This document shows, piece by piece, positions 26,463 to 34,999 of a stretch of 64,000 nt of DNA (positions are counted from its first letter, which is position 1; every line of letters begins with the position of its first letter). The notes below the pieces were generated by a model, which saw only the letters and a program-made list of their open reading frames with translations, was not told the origin of the DNA and made no database searches. The DNA is taken from positions 62,001-126,000 of the forward strand of contig DASYDW010000077.1 in the NCBI GenBank assembly GCA_036499395.1. Reading direction: 5' to 3'. The DNA comes from Pirellulales bacterium. Its GTDB lineage: Bacteria > Planctomycetota > Planctomycetia > Pirellulales > JACPPG01. Made by a program: the position numbers and the translations under genes.

Positions 26463-27473
26463 CTACAGCAGGCCGTGGCTGCGATACCAGCGCGTCGTTT
26501 GGGCAAACCGGGCCTCGAGATTCGCGCCCACCGAGAAACCCAAATGCTCGCGAGCCCGCTCCGCTCCACAGACCCAGGAGCCGGCGGTCGCCTCGCGTAA
26601 CTTATCGATATTGAAAATATGTGGCCGGCGGCGAAGCCGGGCCCAGGCTTCGTTCAGACCCGCCAATCCCCAACCCAAGGCTTCCGGCGCGCGAACAACG
26701 CGCAAACGACGGTAGCCCAACGAGCGGGCGATCAATTGCCCTAACTCGGCGAAAGTCGGGCTTCTTTCATCCGCCAGAAAGTAGTATCCGCGCGCCGAAT
26801 TTACGTCATCACCGTGCATAATGCGTTCGCCCCGTTTTGCGGCCGTGATCAGGCCAGCCACCAGATCCGTGGCGTGAATCATCGACGCTCGGCGCTCGGT
26901 GAATCCGGGCACCAGGTGCAGCCGCAACATCTTGATCGGGCGAAACATCGACAGCAGGGTCAAGTCCCCTTCGCCGAATACCACGGGGGGACGGACGATT
27001 GTCAGCGGAATCCGGTCCGCAAAGCGGGCCGCGGCCAGTTCGCCGGCGCGCTTGCTCCGTCCATAGTTCGAGACCGGTTGGGCCGGGTCGGTTTCCCGAC
27101 GTGGTCGGTCGCTGTGCGACGGACCGGCTGCCGCCAGCGAAGAAACCAGCACCATCGTCGGAGCGTTAGGTTGATCCGCGCAGGCCTGCGCGACGTTGTG
27201 CGTCCCTTGCTCGTTGACGCGCAACAATTCTTCGTAAGTCAGCGCCTTGATGAGCCCGGCCAAATGAAAAACGACGTCGACGCCGGCCGTGGCGGCCGCA
27301 ACGCTCTCTGGATCCGTGACATCACCGTAGGCCAACTCGGCATGCAATTCGGCTAACTGGACAGTCTGAGAATTGCGACGCACCAGGCAACGAACGGAAT
27401 GCCCCTCTGCCGTCAGTGCCGAGGCAAGGTGCGTGCCAATAAACCCACTGGCGCCTGTAATTAAAGCCTTCAC
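26463..27473 (-). CDS. Extended SDR / NAD-dependent epimerase-dehydratase family protein
   Basis: NAD(P)-dependent oxidoreductase of the extended SDR type (336 residues), 3-beta-hydroxysteroid dehydrogenase-like. The N-terminal cofactor motif is GASGFIGTHLA, followed by FHLAGL, the catalytic SSLAAAG serine region and YGRSK (Tyr-x-x-x-Lys). A substrate-side RPPVVFGEGD block follows. The start is GTG at 27473, with AAGGT about 11 bases upstream. It is divergent from a GNAT-fold gene across 562 bases. Enzymes of this family act on sterols, sugars and long-chain keto-lipids; the neighbours hint at lipid metabolism, which is an inference. Confidence 0.88.
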   Translation of the reverse strand: MKALITGASGFIGTHLASALTAEGHSVRCLVRRNSQTVQLAELHAELAYGDVTDPESVAAATAGVDVVFHLAGLIKALTYEELLRVNEQGTHNVAQACADQPNAPTMVLVSSLAAAGPSHSDRPRRETDPAQPVSNYGRSKRAGELAAARFADRIPLTIVRPPVVFGEGDLTLLSMFRPIKMLRLHLVPGFTERRASMIHATDLVAGLITAAKRGERIMHGDDVNSARGYYFLADERSPTFAELGQLIARSLGYRRLRVVRAPEALGWGLAGLNEAWARLRRRPHIFNIDKLREATAGSWVCGAERAREHLGFSVGANLEARFAQTTRWYRSHGLL

Positions 27474-28035
27474 GATCGCTTGACCTTTTTTTCTACGTCC
27501 GGCGTTTTTTCGTCCTGCGCTGCGATTTCAACTGCCCGACCCTCGCCGCGGCGGACAGGACCTTCCAGCAGATACAGCGAAATTCAAGGCCGCTCGGTAC
27601 TGATGACTGATGCGAGCCTCGGCGCAGCCGCCGCATTCGCGTGACCGGGCTAAATGCTCGCAATTCCGGTAGCGGCGGGACGTCAGCGGAGGGTGTCCGA
27701 GGTCGAATTCTTGCGCAGGGGCGGGTGGGAATATTGCCCACCAAGCCATCGCTATATTAGCATTGCACCTTTTCCTGCGAAATCAATGCAAACGTACCAA
27801 CTGACCGGCTACGCATCTGGCGAGCACTCGGGACATTTGTACGATTGACATTTTTGGCATGCGCATTCGCGGCGTTTCGCCAAAGCGAACGAAATTTGTG
27901 CTTTCGCGTGACCCTGTAACGCGTATTGATCGCTCGCGGGCGATAAAGACGCCAAATTGGGCTGTTCGGGAGTCGTGCGGTTCTGCCGTGCAAGTCATTA
28001 AGTCTGCCGTGGGATCGGCAGGCTAGAAGGATGCT
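27474..28035. promoter_or_regulatory. 562-base divergent intergenic region between SDR and GNAT genes
   Basis: No convincing gene is present. A perfect TTGACA occurs at 27845-27850 on the plus strand, but no good -10 follows at 16-18 bases. A small hairpin, TTCGC-CAAA-GCGAA, lies at 27876-27889. Repeats adjoining the GNAT start are listed separately. Short minus-strand frames between 27493 and 27749 include a Cys/His cluster but lack support. Confidence 0.45.
27982..28021 (+). promoter_or_regulatory. Direct repeats and hairpin ahead of the GNAT gene
   Basis: TCTGCCGTG occurs at 27982-27990 and again at 28003-28011, exactly 21 bases (two helical turns) apart. The second copy also forms the left arm of a CTGCC/GGCAG stem (28004-28021) immediately upstream of the GAAGGA ribosome-binding site. 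The layout suits a regulator-binding site or a translation-controlling stem. Confidence 0.4.
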
Positions 28036-29169
28036 ATGTCCGCAGTCGAAATCAAGCCGGTCAAAAGTTGGAGCGACCGGCGAGTTTTTCTGAATGTCCC
28101 CGAGCGCCTGTATAAGGGGGATCCGAATTGGATTCCGCGCCTGCGACTCATTGAGAGCGAACTGGCCGGCTTCAAACACCATCCGTTTCACGAAACGGCT
28201 GAGGTGCAAACATTTCTCGCGATGCGCGACGGCGAAGTCTGCGGCCGCGTGGCTGCGATTATTAACCGGGAGCACAATCGCGAGCACAAGGAAGAACGCG
28301 GATTCTTCGGATTCTTCGAGACCGTCGACGATCCCGCGGTGGCCAATGCCTTGCTGGATGCCGTGCGAGGCTGGTTGGCCGAACGCGGCATTACGAAGCT
28401 GCGCGGACCGGCGAATCCTTCGATGAATTACGACTGCGGCCTGCTCGTCGAGGGTTTCGACACACCGCCTACGTTCCTGATGCCCTACAATCCGCCGTTT
28501 TACGAAAAGCTGATCACGGGGTACGGATTTCAGAAGTCACAGGATTTGCTGGCCTATGTGGGCTACGAAGCTCAGCTTCCCGAGTTCGAAAAGGAGATGG
28601 GCTGGCTTGTGGATCAAGCGCAAGAACGCTGCCAGGCCACGGTCCGACCCATGATTCCCTCCTCGACAAAAGACGTCGAGCTGTTTCTCGAACTCTATAA
28701 TCGCTCGTTCGAGGCGATGTGGGGATTTGTGCCGCTCACGAAGCACGAGGTGGCCGAATTCGCGCGCACGCTCAGCTACCTCGTTAGCCGCGAGTTGGCC
28801 CTCATCGCCGAGGTCGACGGTCGCGGCGTCGGCGCCGTGCTAGGGTTGCCGGATTACAACCCGACCATCCGGCGAATTCGCGGCCGGCTCTTGCCCTTCG
28901 GCTTTATTCACTTGCTGCGCGGCCGAAAAGATGTCCGCCGCATTCGCATCATCAGCATCAACGTCGTGCCCGAGTTTCAACGCTGGGGACTGGGACTGGT
29001 CCTGTTGCGTGCGCTCGTCCCTAAGGCACTCTCGATGGGCGTGAAAGAAGCCGAATTTTCCTGGATCGCCGAGTCGAACGTCATGCCCCGCGTCGGGCTG
29101 GAAAAGATGAACGCCAAACTGACGAAAACCTACCGCATGTACGATCTCGATCTGCCGGCTAAGCCGTAG
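28036..29169 (+). CDS. GNAT-fold N-acyltransferase, bacterial ceramide synthase/YghO-like type
   Basis: 377-residue member of the GNAT superfamily. It has an N-terminal AERLYKGDPN-like region (VPERLYKGDPNWIPRL), a GRVAAIINREHN strand, and the block PANPSMNYDCGLL then EGFDTPPTFLMPYNPPFY that marks a distinct subfamily. The C-terminal acyl-CoA-type segment contains VVPEFQRWGLGLVLL. I recall this signature from proteins encoded with serine palmitoyltransferase, and the characterised bacterial ceramide synthase is GNAT-related; the match here is unchecked. GAAGGA precedes the ATG. Its stop overlaps the convergent desaturase gene by 11 bases. An ordinary acetyltransferase role remains possible. 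Confidence 0.82.
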   Translation: MSAVEIKPVKSWSDRRVFLNVPERLYKGDPNWIPRLRLIESELAGFKHHPFHETAEVQTFLAMRDGEVCGRVAAIINREHNREHKEERGFFGFFETVDDPAVANALLDAVRGWLAERGITKLRGPANPSMNYDCGLLVEGFDTPPTFLMPYNPPFYEKLITGYGFQKSQDLLAYVGYEAQLPEFEKEMGWLVDQAQERCQATVRPMIPSSTKDVELFLELYNRSFEAMWGFVPLTKHEVAEFARTLSYLVSRELALIAEVDGRGVGAVLGLPDYNPTIRRIRGRLLPFGFIHLLRGRKDVRRIRIISINVVPEFQRWGLGLVLLRALVPKALSMGVKEAEFSWIAESNVMPRVGLEKMNAKLTKTYRMYDLDLPAKP

Positions 29170-30286
29170 TCGAGCTGCGGGCTCGACGCCACAACGCAAG
29201 CAAAGCCGATGGCAAACTCGAGCAGATCGTAAGGTGGTAGGGCGAACCAGAGGGCAAGCCAGCCATCAGTCGCTCGTGGGCCGCGGGCAGAGCGTGATAC
29301 GGCAGCGACGGAAACAGGTGGTGCAAGGCGTGATACCGTAATCCCACCGGAGCCCACAACTCGCCCGTGATGGGATGATTCGGGTAGTTCAGCGAATCGA
29401 CCAACTGCTCGACGAAGCTCACCGGCTCACCGCGATGCAGATAACGATGTGCGCCCATGGTGCGAATCGCATTGATCATGAGCACGCCAGCGGCGATCAG
29501 GTAAAGATCACGCACGAATTGCCACGGTCGTAAGCCCGAGACCACGGCCAATAGCGTGCCCAGCGCCAACGCGAAACAGGCCGCCTCTTGCAACCGCCAG
29601 GTGCGCAACTCGCCGCGACCGGGCAGCGGCCGAACGAAGGTGGGATCGATCACCATCGACGAGGCGTGCGCGTAAACCCATTTGCGCGAGCGCGGGCTGA
29701 TCCATGTCAACGGCGCCAATACCAGGAAGCGAACCACGGCGATGGCCGGCATCACCAGCGGTTCGCAAAGAAACAGAAAGATATTACGTACCGGGCCCGT
29801 GGCCAGCGGCAGATACTCGCCGTCATTGGCCGTGCCGTAGTGCTTCCGCACATGATGCAAAGTATGCGTCTGATACAAAAACGAGGGGATCAAAAACGGA
29901 ATACCGCACAGCAGGTTCCAATAGATGCGAAACGCTTTGAACTTCTCTGCTCGCAGGTGAACGACTTCGTGACTGAACATAGCGGCGCGGTAAAACGCCA
30001 ACACGGCGGCCGCGTAGATGATTCCCCAGCCCGCCCAATTCAGAGGCGCCCGACGGAGAACGAGCAGCGCGGCCGTCCCCAGGCCGATCGACAGTGAGAA
30101 ATCGACCCAATAAATCCACGGCCTGGGTTCAAACAGGTCGTTAACCAACTGGCGTGCGTCCCGCAGCGAGAAATCGCTCCGGCTGTGCGCGCCGACGCGC
30201 CCCGGCTCCTCGCGGCGAAAATTGGGTAACGTGGGGGTGGGCCAACCCGGGGTACGGGTACTTGAGTATTTCGATGATGTGGTCAC
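29159..30286 (-). CDS. Membrane fatty acid desaturase/hydroxylase
   Basis: Di-iron integral-membrane desaturase-type enzyme (375 residues). The three histidine boxes are present: FSHEVVHLR (HxxxH), QTHTLHHVRKHYG (HxxHH) and RYHALHHLFPSLPYH (HxxHH). Four or so hydrophobic segments surround them. It should introduce a double bond or hydroxyl into a lipid acyl or sphingoid chain in the inner membrane. The start is taken as GTG at 30286 because the family similarity begins only around residue 35; a shorter form is possible and no clear Shine-Dalgarno is seen. It is convergent with, and overlaps, the GNAT gene. Confidence 0.88.
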   Translation of the reverse strand: MTTSSKYSSTRTPGWPTPTLPNFRREEPGRVGAHSRSDFSLRDARQLVNDLFEPRPWIYWVDFSLSIGLGTAALLVLRRAPLNWAGWGIIYAAAVLAFYRAAMFSHEVVHLRAEKFKAFRIYWNLLCGIPFLIPSFLYQTHTLHHVRKHYGTANDGEYLPLATGPVRNIFLFLCEPLVMPAIAVVRFLVLAPLTWISPRSRKWVYAHASSMVIDPTFVRPLPGRGELRTWRLQEAACFALALGTLLAVVSGLRPWQFVRDLYLIAAGVLMINAIRTMGAHRYLHRGEPVSFVEQLVDSLNYPNHPITGELWAPVGLRYHALHHLFPSLPYHALPAAHERLMAGLPSGSPYHLTICSSLPSALLALWRRARSSTTA

Positions 30287-30730
30287 TTGGGCGAGAATGC
30301 CGGGGCATTCCCCACTGCGAAACTGGGAGATTGAGGGCGAATAGATCGCTCACGATGACGTCAAACCCACATTTCGGCGTATTGCGTGGGACGTCTTAAG
30401 AAGCAGGCTCTATAGGCTGTTTGGGCCGAGAACATGGCTTGTGCCGTGCCCGCTCATAGAAATGGTCTATTCTTTGAAAACCGTGCGATAATGGGGATTT
30501 CCGCCGCACTCTTCCGCCGCAGCATCTGGACAAAACTTACGAATAGACAATGATTTAGACCCCGGCTGGGCAGCGGTGCTGGGGGAGCGCTATTTCCGGT
30601 TAATCGAGCGCAACCCCTTTGCGCCGAGCGTTCGCCGGATTAAGGCTGGAGTGCCGTGTCTGACGTTTTGGGCCGGCGAGGGACAGGGACGTCGCGTTTT
30701 GAATGTGCCTGATCCCGTAGGGAGTCGATC
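30287..30730. promoter_or_regulatory. 444-base divergent intergenic region between desaturase and ketosynthase-like genes
   Basis: No protein-like frame is visible. A GATAAT hexamer (30487-30492) could be a -10 for the ketosynthase-like gene, but no matching -35 is found. The right end carries GTAGGGAG at 30717-30724, the ribosome-binding site of the next gene. Confidence 0.4.
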
Positions 30731-31996
30731 GTGGCGGCGCGAGACATCGTCATAACGGGGCTAGGAATCGTCAGTCCGATCGGCATCGGCGGCGATGCCT
30801 TTTGGACGGCGCTTCGTCACGGCACCAGCGGCGTCCGGCCACTCTCACTGTTCGACGCACAGGGCTTGCCCGTCACCTACGGCGCCGAAGTGACAGGCTT
30901 CGACCCGAAACAGTTCGTCAAGCCACGCAAGAGCTTGAAAGTGATGTCGCGCGACATCCAGTTCGGCGTCAGCGCGGCCGACATGGCGTGTGGGCAAGCG
31001 GGCTTGTCTCCGGGGGCCATTGATCCGGAGCGATTCGGCGTGGTGTTCGGCGCCGACATGATTCTCTGCCCGCTGGACGATGTCGAGGCCGCCTATCGCA
31101 GTTGCATGGTCGATGGCCGATTCGATTTCCGTCGCTGGGGACAACATGCTATGGCGCAGTTGTATCCCTTGTGGATGTTGAAATATCTGCCCAACATGCC
31201 AGCCTGCCACATCGCGATCAACTACGATGCCCGCGGCCCCAGCAACTCGCTCGCCACGGCCGAGGTCTCCAGCCTGCTGGCGATTGCCGAAGCATCCCGC
31301 ATCATCGAGCGCGGATTAGCGGACGTGATGGTGGCCGGTGGAACCAGTTCGCGCATTCACCCCACAACCTACGTGCGGGCCGTCCTTTGCGACACGGCGC
31401 GTCAGGGGCAGGATCCGAAAACAGCCAGCCGTCCGTTCGACGCCGATCGCACGGGTGCCGTCTACGGCGAAGGCTCGGCCGCCTTCGTCCTGGAAAGTCG
31501 CCGTCACGCCGAGGCCCGCGGAGTGAAGATTTTCGGACGCGTGCTGGGCTATGCTAGCGGCTTCGAGCCACGTGTTAACGGCTCGCCGCTCAAGGGAACG
31601 GCAATCCGCGCGACCATCGAAAATAGCTTGCGCTGCGCCGAGCTTGAGCCGGGTGATATTGGACACGTGAATGCGAACGGTATCAGCACGATTCTTGATG
31701 ATCGGGCCGAAGCGCAGGCCATTCGCCAGGTGCTAGGAGACGTTCCCGTTACCGCGCCAAAAAGCTACTTTGGCAATCTGGGTGCGGGCACTGGCGCGGT
31801 GGAAATGGCGGCCAGCGTGCTGGGCTTCGTCAATAACGAGGTTCCGCGGACCCTCAATTACGAGCGTCGTGATCCGCAGTGCCCCGTGAATGTCGTCCAT
31901 GGGGAACCGTTACGGGGTGCGAAGGGCACGGCCGTAATTTTGAATCAGGCCTCGACCGGCCAATCGGCGGCCGTGGTGATCGCCGCCGAAGAATAA
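30731..31996 (+). CDS. Ketosynthase-like protein lacking Cys-His-His (pseudo-KAS / chain-length-factor-like)
   Basis: 421-residue thiolase-fold protein of the FabF (KAS II) family: ITGLGIVSPIG at the N-terminus, RPFDADRTGAVYGEGSAAFVLES in the middle, and normal length. All three catalytic positions are changed. The nucleophile block expected as TACxS reads ATAEVSS (Glu178 for Cys). The first histidine block NAHGTST reads NANGIST (Asn316). The second, KSxxGHxxG, reads KSYFGNLG (Asn349); the conserved Lys344 remains. Type II polyketide chain-length factors similarly lack these residues. The start is GTG, with GGGAG 7 bases upstream. A structural or acyl-binding role, perhaps as partner of an active ketosynthase elsewhere, is more likely than catalysis. 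Confidence 0.88.
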   Translation: MAARDIVITGLGIVSPIGIGGDAFWTALRHGTSGVRPLSLFDAQGLPVTYGAEVTGFDPKQFVKPRKSLKVMSRDIQFGVSAADMACGQAGLSPGAIDPERFGVVFGADMILCPLDDVEAAYRSCMVDGRFDFRRWGQHAMAQLYPLWMLKYLPNMPACHIAINYDARGPSNSLATAEVSSLLAIAEASRIIERGLADVMVAGGTSSRIHPTTYVRAVLCDTARQGQDPKTASRPFDADRTGAVYGEGSAAFVLESRRHAEARGVKIFGRVLGYASGFEPRVNGSPLKGTAIRATIENSLRCAELEPGDIGHVNANGISTILDDRAEAQAIRQVLGDVPVTAPKSYFGNLGAGTGAVEMAASVLGFVNNEVPRTLNYERRDPQCPVNVVHGEPLRGAKGTAVILNQASTGQSAAVVIAAEE

Positions 31997-32065
31997 TCAC
32001 TGGCACGTGCCCGGACGGCAGCCAGGCTTGTCGCGCTGTTGGCACCGCATTCACGTCTGCTGCAT

Positions 32066-33412
32066 TTAGAAGCAGATGTCGACTCCCAACGTAACCCCTT
32101 GCAGTAGGACGTGGCCGTTCTTACGGACCACGGGGGCGATGTTGCTCGTGTACTGCACTTGCTCCGCGGCATTCGCGATGCCGCCAACCCACATCAGGTC
32201 GTAACCGCCACGAAAGTACATGCGCTCGGTCAGACGTGTCGTGCCGAAAAATCCCAGGTCGCCGATGAACGCCGTCGTTGGCGACGAACCTTGGCCCGTG
32301 CCAGATGCATTGCCCAGGTCTGGGTCGACGATCGAGACTTCCGAGGATTGCTTGGCCAGGTTGCCATACACGCCCGCTTTGGCCCGAACCCCTAGTTGCC
32401 AAATGTTCTGATTCATGATGACGTCGCCGCCGATTTGCATCCCCGCCAGAACGTTCGTGGTCTTTATGTTGTAGACGCCCTGGAACACGCTGCCGTCGCT
32501 GTGAACGCCGGACGAAAACCAATTGAAATGATCGTTGAGCGTAAACATGCGGAAACCGGTGATGAACGACGGTACCAATGTCGGGGTCGCGACCTGCATC
32601 CACGTGCCGTCGGGGAGTTGCGAAATGCGATCCGGCCTCGGCAATTTTGAAATGCGGTAGTTTATCTCGAAGTTGCTGAAGCTCGACGAATCCGCCATCG
32701 TCATCAAAGACGCGCCATTGAAGCCGCCAACTGTGAGCGGAAATTTCGAAAACAATCCCGCGAACTGAGCGAAAGTCGACGACGAAAAACCCGGCCCGCC
32801 GATCGCGTTGCCGCTCGTGGACCAGGTATTCAGCCCGATGAAGGTGAATTCAATGGCGTGTTGGCGATGGAGAACATCTTCAAAGAGGTTTCTCCCGATC
32901 GTAAATCTCGCACCTGGCGTGAAGTGGAAGTCTAGCCCGCTCGTGCCCATTACGAGCGGATGCAGAAGCACCACTTGGCCGCTAGTGGTTAGTGCTTCCT
33001 GAAACAATTGCGCTAGTGGCAACGCAGTCCCCTGATGCGTAGGGGCCGATCGCTGCATCATCGTGAACGCGACTGACGAGTACCACAGCGGGCCGCGGTT
33101 ATTGAAAACACCGTCGGGAAAGATCGAATCGGGGCCGTCATCGCAGTTGTTCGGGCAGACGCAGGAGTTCTCGTCCAGCATTTCGCCGAACTCTCCCACG
33201 AATTCACCGTCGTCGTTCTCTGCGATCATGCCGCCATCACTGGGGCCGTCGCCGTAGCCCGGCGGAATCGTCTCCTCACTCGCGTCTTGCCAGAAGGCCT
33301 GTTGGCGCACGGCCCTCTGATAGCCACTGCTCTGGGCAGAGCACCAGCCTGCTAGCATTGGCCCGCAGACCAGTGCTACCGCAATCGCAATCTTTGAAAG
33401 CACTCCCAGCAC
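32066..33412 (-). CDS. BBP7-like outer-membrane beta-barrel protein
   Basis: Probable planctomycete outer-membrane barrel (448 residues). After the signal peptide (IAIAVALVCGPMLAGWCSA) comes a short Asp/Glu/Cys-rich stretch with CVCPNNCDD. The rest is amphipathic beta-rich sequence with alternating aromatic residues, such as RGPLWYSSVAF, ALPLAQLF and LLQGVTLGVDICF at the very end, the last with an aromatic C-terminus typical of barrels. I choose the GTG at 33412: CGAGGAGC lies 7 bases upstream, and upstream ATGs (33466, 33487) lack a Shine-Dalgarno. Assignment to the BBP7 family is by resemblance. Role: passive channel or surface structure, unknown. Confidence 0.7.
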   Translation of the reverse strand: MLGVLSKIAIAVALVCGPMLAGWCSAQSSGYQRAVRQQAFWQDASEETIPPGYGDGPSDGGMIAENDDGEFVGEFGEMLDENSCVCPNNCDDGPDSIFPDGVFNNRGPLWYSSVAFTMMQRSAPTHQGTALPLAQLFQEALTTSGQVVLLHPLVMGTSGLDFHFTPGARFTIGRNLFEDVLHRQHAIEFTFIGLNTWSTSGNAIGGPGFSSSTFAQFAGLFSKFPLTVGGFNGASLMTMADSSSFSNFEINYRISKLPRPDRISQLPDGTWMQVATPTLVPSFITGFRMFTLNDHFNWFSSGVHSDGSVFQGVYNIKTTNVLAGMQIGGDVIMNQNIWQLGVRAKAGVYGNLAKQSSEVSIVDPDLGNASGTGQGSSPTTAFIGDLGFFGTTRLTERMYFRGGYDLMWVGGIANAAEQVQYTSNIAPVVRKNGHVLLQGVTLGVDICF

Positions 33413-33738
33413 GAACGAGCTCCTCGTTGTCGCGCAGAGTCGTAACCGACCAACACCGCGAGCCATCGGGCTCGGATGTCCCACCATTAATCGGCCACCG
33501 ACTGCCCGCAAAACAGGAATAACCGTTAAAATCACCGAAAACGCACAAAGTCATCGCAAACACCCTAGTCACTGCAACCGAAACAGTGCCTCAATGGATC
33601 GTTGATGGCTTCAACTTCTCGATTGTGCTATTCTCACTCGCTGCCCCGGAAAACCGCTGCTGCGACTGGCGCATTGGTCGCAGGTAGCGTTCTAAACTAT
33701 TTATGCAAAGTCAGTTACGAAGAACCTTTGAGGGCGTC
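33413..33738. promoter_or_regulatory. 326-base divergent region between barrel protein and transaldolase
   Basis: Contains promoters for both directions, but only weak candidates are visible, for example TTGCGG and TAATGG 16 bases apart on the minus strand near 33490-33515. A CACTG/CAGTG inverted repeat lies at 33570-33588. No gene is seen. Confidence 0.35.
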
Positions 33739-34794
33739 ATGAGCTCATCACTTAAGTCCCTGATCGCCAGTGGCACGAAGCTCTGGCTCGATTCGATTGA
33801 CCCTGACTTGGTGGCCAAGAACTTCGCCCTAGGTGCTAGCGGTGCAACGTCGAATCCGATCATTGTCTCCGGGCTGATCGAAACGGGACGCTTCGATAGC
33901 GACCTCGAGGGACTGTTGCAGCGCGGCCTTTCGGACGAGGAAATCGCCTGGCAGACGACAGACAAGCTGGTCCGCGGCGCCCAGCAGGTATTTCTACCGG
34001 TCTGGGAAAAAACCGGCGGAAACGATGGCTACGTCAGCTTCGAACTTGATCCGCTGATCGAAGATATCCACAATCCGCTACCCCATGCCGAGCGCGTCAA
34101 GCGGTATATCGAGCTCGGGAAGAAATGGGCCGCTGGCCACAAGAACCGCATGATCAAGGTACCGGCGACTCCCGCGGGGCTCGATGCTCTCGAAGAGTTG
34201 GTCGCTGCCGACGTCACCGTGAATGTGACGCTGATCTTCAGCATGCGGCAATACCTGGCCGCTCGTGACGCCGTGTGGCGCGGGGCATGTCGTCGGGCGA
34301 ATCTAAGCCATTTCAAGAGCGTGTACAGCATCTTCGTATCGCGATTGGACGTCTACACCGAGAAGGCGGTTCCCAGCCTCTCGCCCGCCGCCCAAGGAAT
34401 GGTCGGCATCGTCAATGCCAAGCGGATCTGGGCCGCGAACCAGGAGTTCTGGAAGCAGAACAAGACACCGCTTCAACAAGAGATGATCTTTGCCAGCACC
34501 GGCACCAAAAAGCCGGAGGATCCTCCCTGGAAGTACGTCGAGGCCTTCGCCGGCAGCGATATCGAGACGAATCCTCCCGCGACCAACGATGCCGTCGAGA
34601 AGAGCGGCCGCACAATCACACGTCATGTGGACGAATTGCCGCCCAAGGCCGTGCTGGACGAAATCGACGCCAAGGTCGACATCAAGCACCTCGAAGAGAC
34701 GCTCATGGACGAGGGGCTCAAGAAATTCGCCGATCCGCAGCATGCCCTGCTGAAGCTGATCGCGTCGAAGCGCGGCGCGCTCGCCCCTCATTAG
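33739..34794 (+). CDS. tal: Transaldolase family protein
   Basis: Cytoplasmic enzyme (351 residues) transferring dihydroxyacetone units between sugar phosphates in the pentose phosphate pathway. The barrel begins with [10 protein letters not shown], then [13 protein letters not shown]. The Schiff-base lysine is in [16 protein letters not shown], with [12 protein letters not shown] following, the usual order. The extra C-terminal segment ([20 protein letters not shown]) matches long-form transaldolases. I use the ATG at 33739, with GAGG upstream, rather than the ATG at 33703. A transketolase is encoded 17 kb away, not in the same operon. Confidence 0.9.
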   Translation: MSSSLKSLIASGTKLWLDSIDPDLVAKNFALGASGATSNPIIVSGLIETGRFDSDLEGLLQRGLSDEEIAWQTTDKLVRGAQQVFLPVWEKTGGNDGYVSFELDPLIEDIHNPLPHAERVKRYIELGKKWAAGHKNRMIKVPATPAGLDALEELVAADVTVNVTLIFSMRQYLAARDAVWRGACRRANLSHFKSVYSIFVSRLDVYTEKAVPSLSPAAQGMVGIVNAKRIWAANQEFWKQNKTPLQQEMIFASTGTKKPEDPPWKYVEAFAGSDIETNPPATNDAVEKSGRTITRHVDELPPKAVLDEIDAKVDIKHLEETLMDEGLKKFADPQHALLKLIASKRGALAPH

Positions 34795-34931
34795 GACCGG
34801 TCGGCCCTAACGGTGAGAGCGAGCATTACTGTCGTGCCGATAGCGAAAAACAGGAAAGCGGGACCGAGCCCCAGGAGGGCTGATTTGCGAGACCTTGAGC
34901 GTCCGATGGAAAACTAGGGCGTGCTGAGCGG

Positions 34932-34960
34932 TTGTTCGCAGCCGAGGCCGCTCCTATAAT
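34932..34960 (+). promoter_or_regulatory. Sigma-70 type promoter of the PAS/GAF/receiver regulator
   Basis: A perfect TATAAT (34955-34960) with TTGTTC (34932-34937) 17 bases upstream. The TTG start of the regulator is 39 bases beyond the -10, with GGGAG in between at 34985-34989. Confidence 0.65.
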
Positions 34961-34999
34961 CGATTACGGATTATTCATATCTGCCGGGAGTTAGGGCCT

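Noticed and set aside
27528-27749. Minus-strand frame with a Cys/His cluster (CEHLARSRECGGC) upstream of the SDR gene, suggestive of an anti-sigma zinc motif
   Set aside because: No ribosome-binding site, composition is Arg/Ser-rich like shadow frames, and the spacing does not match HxxxCxxC.
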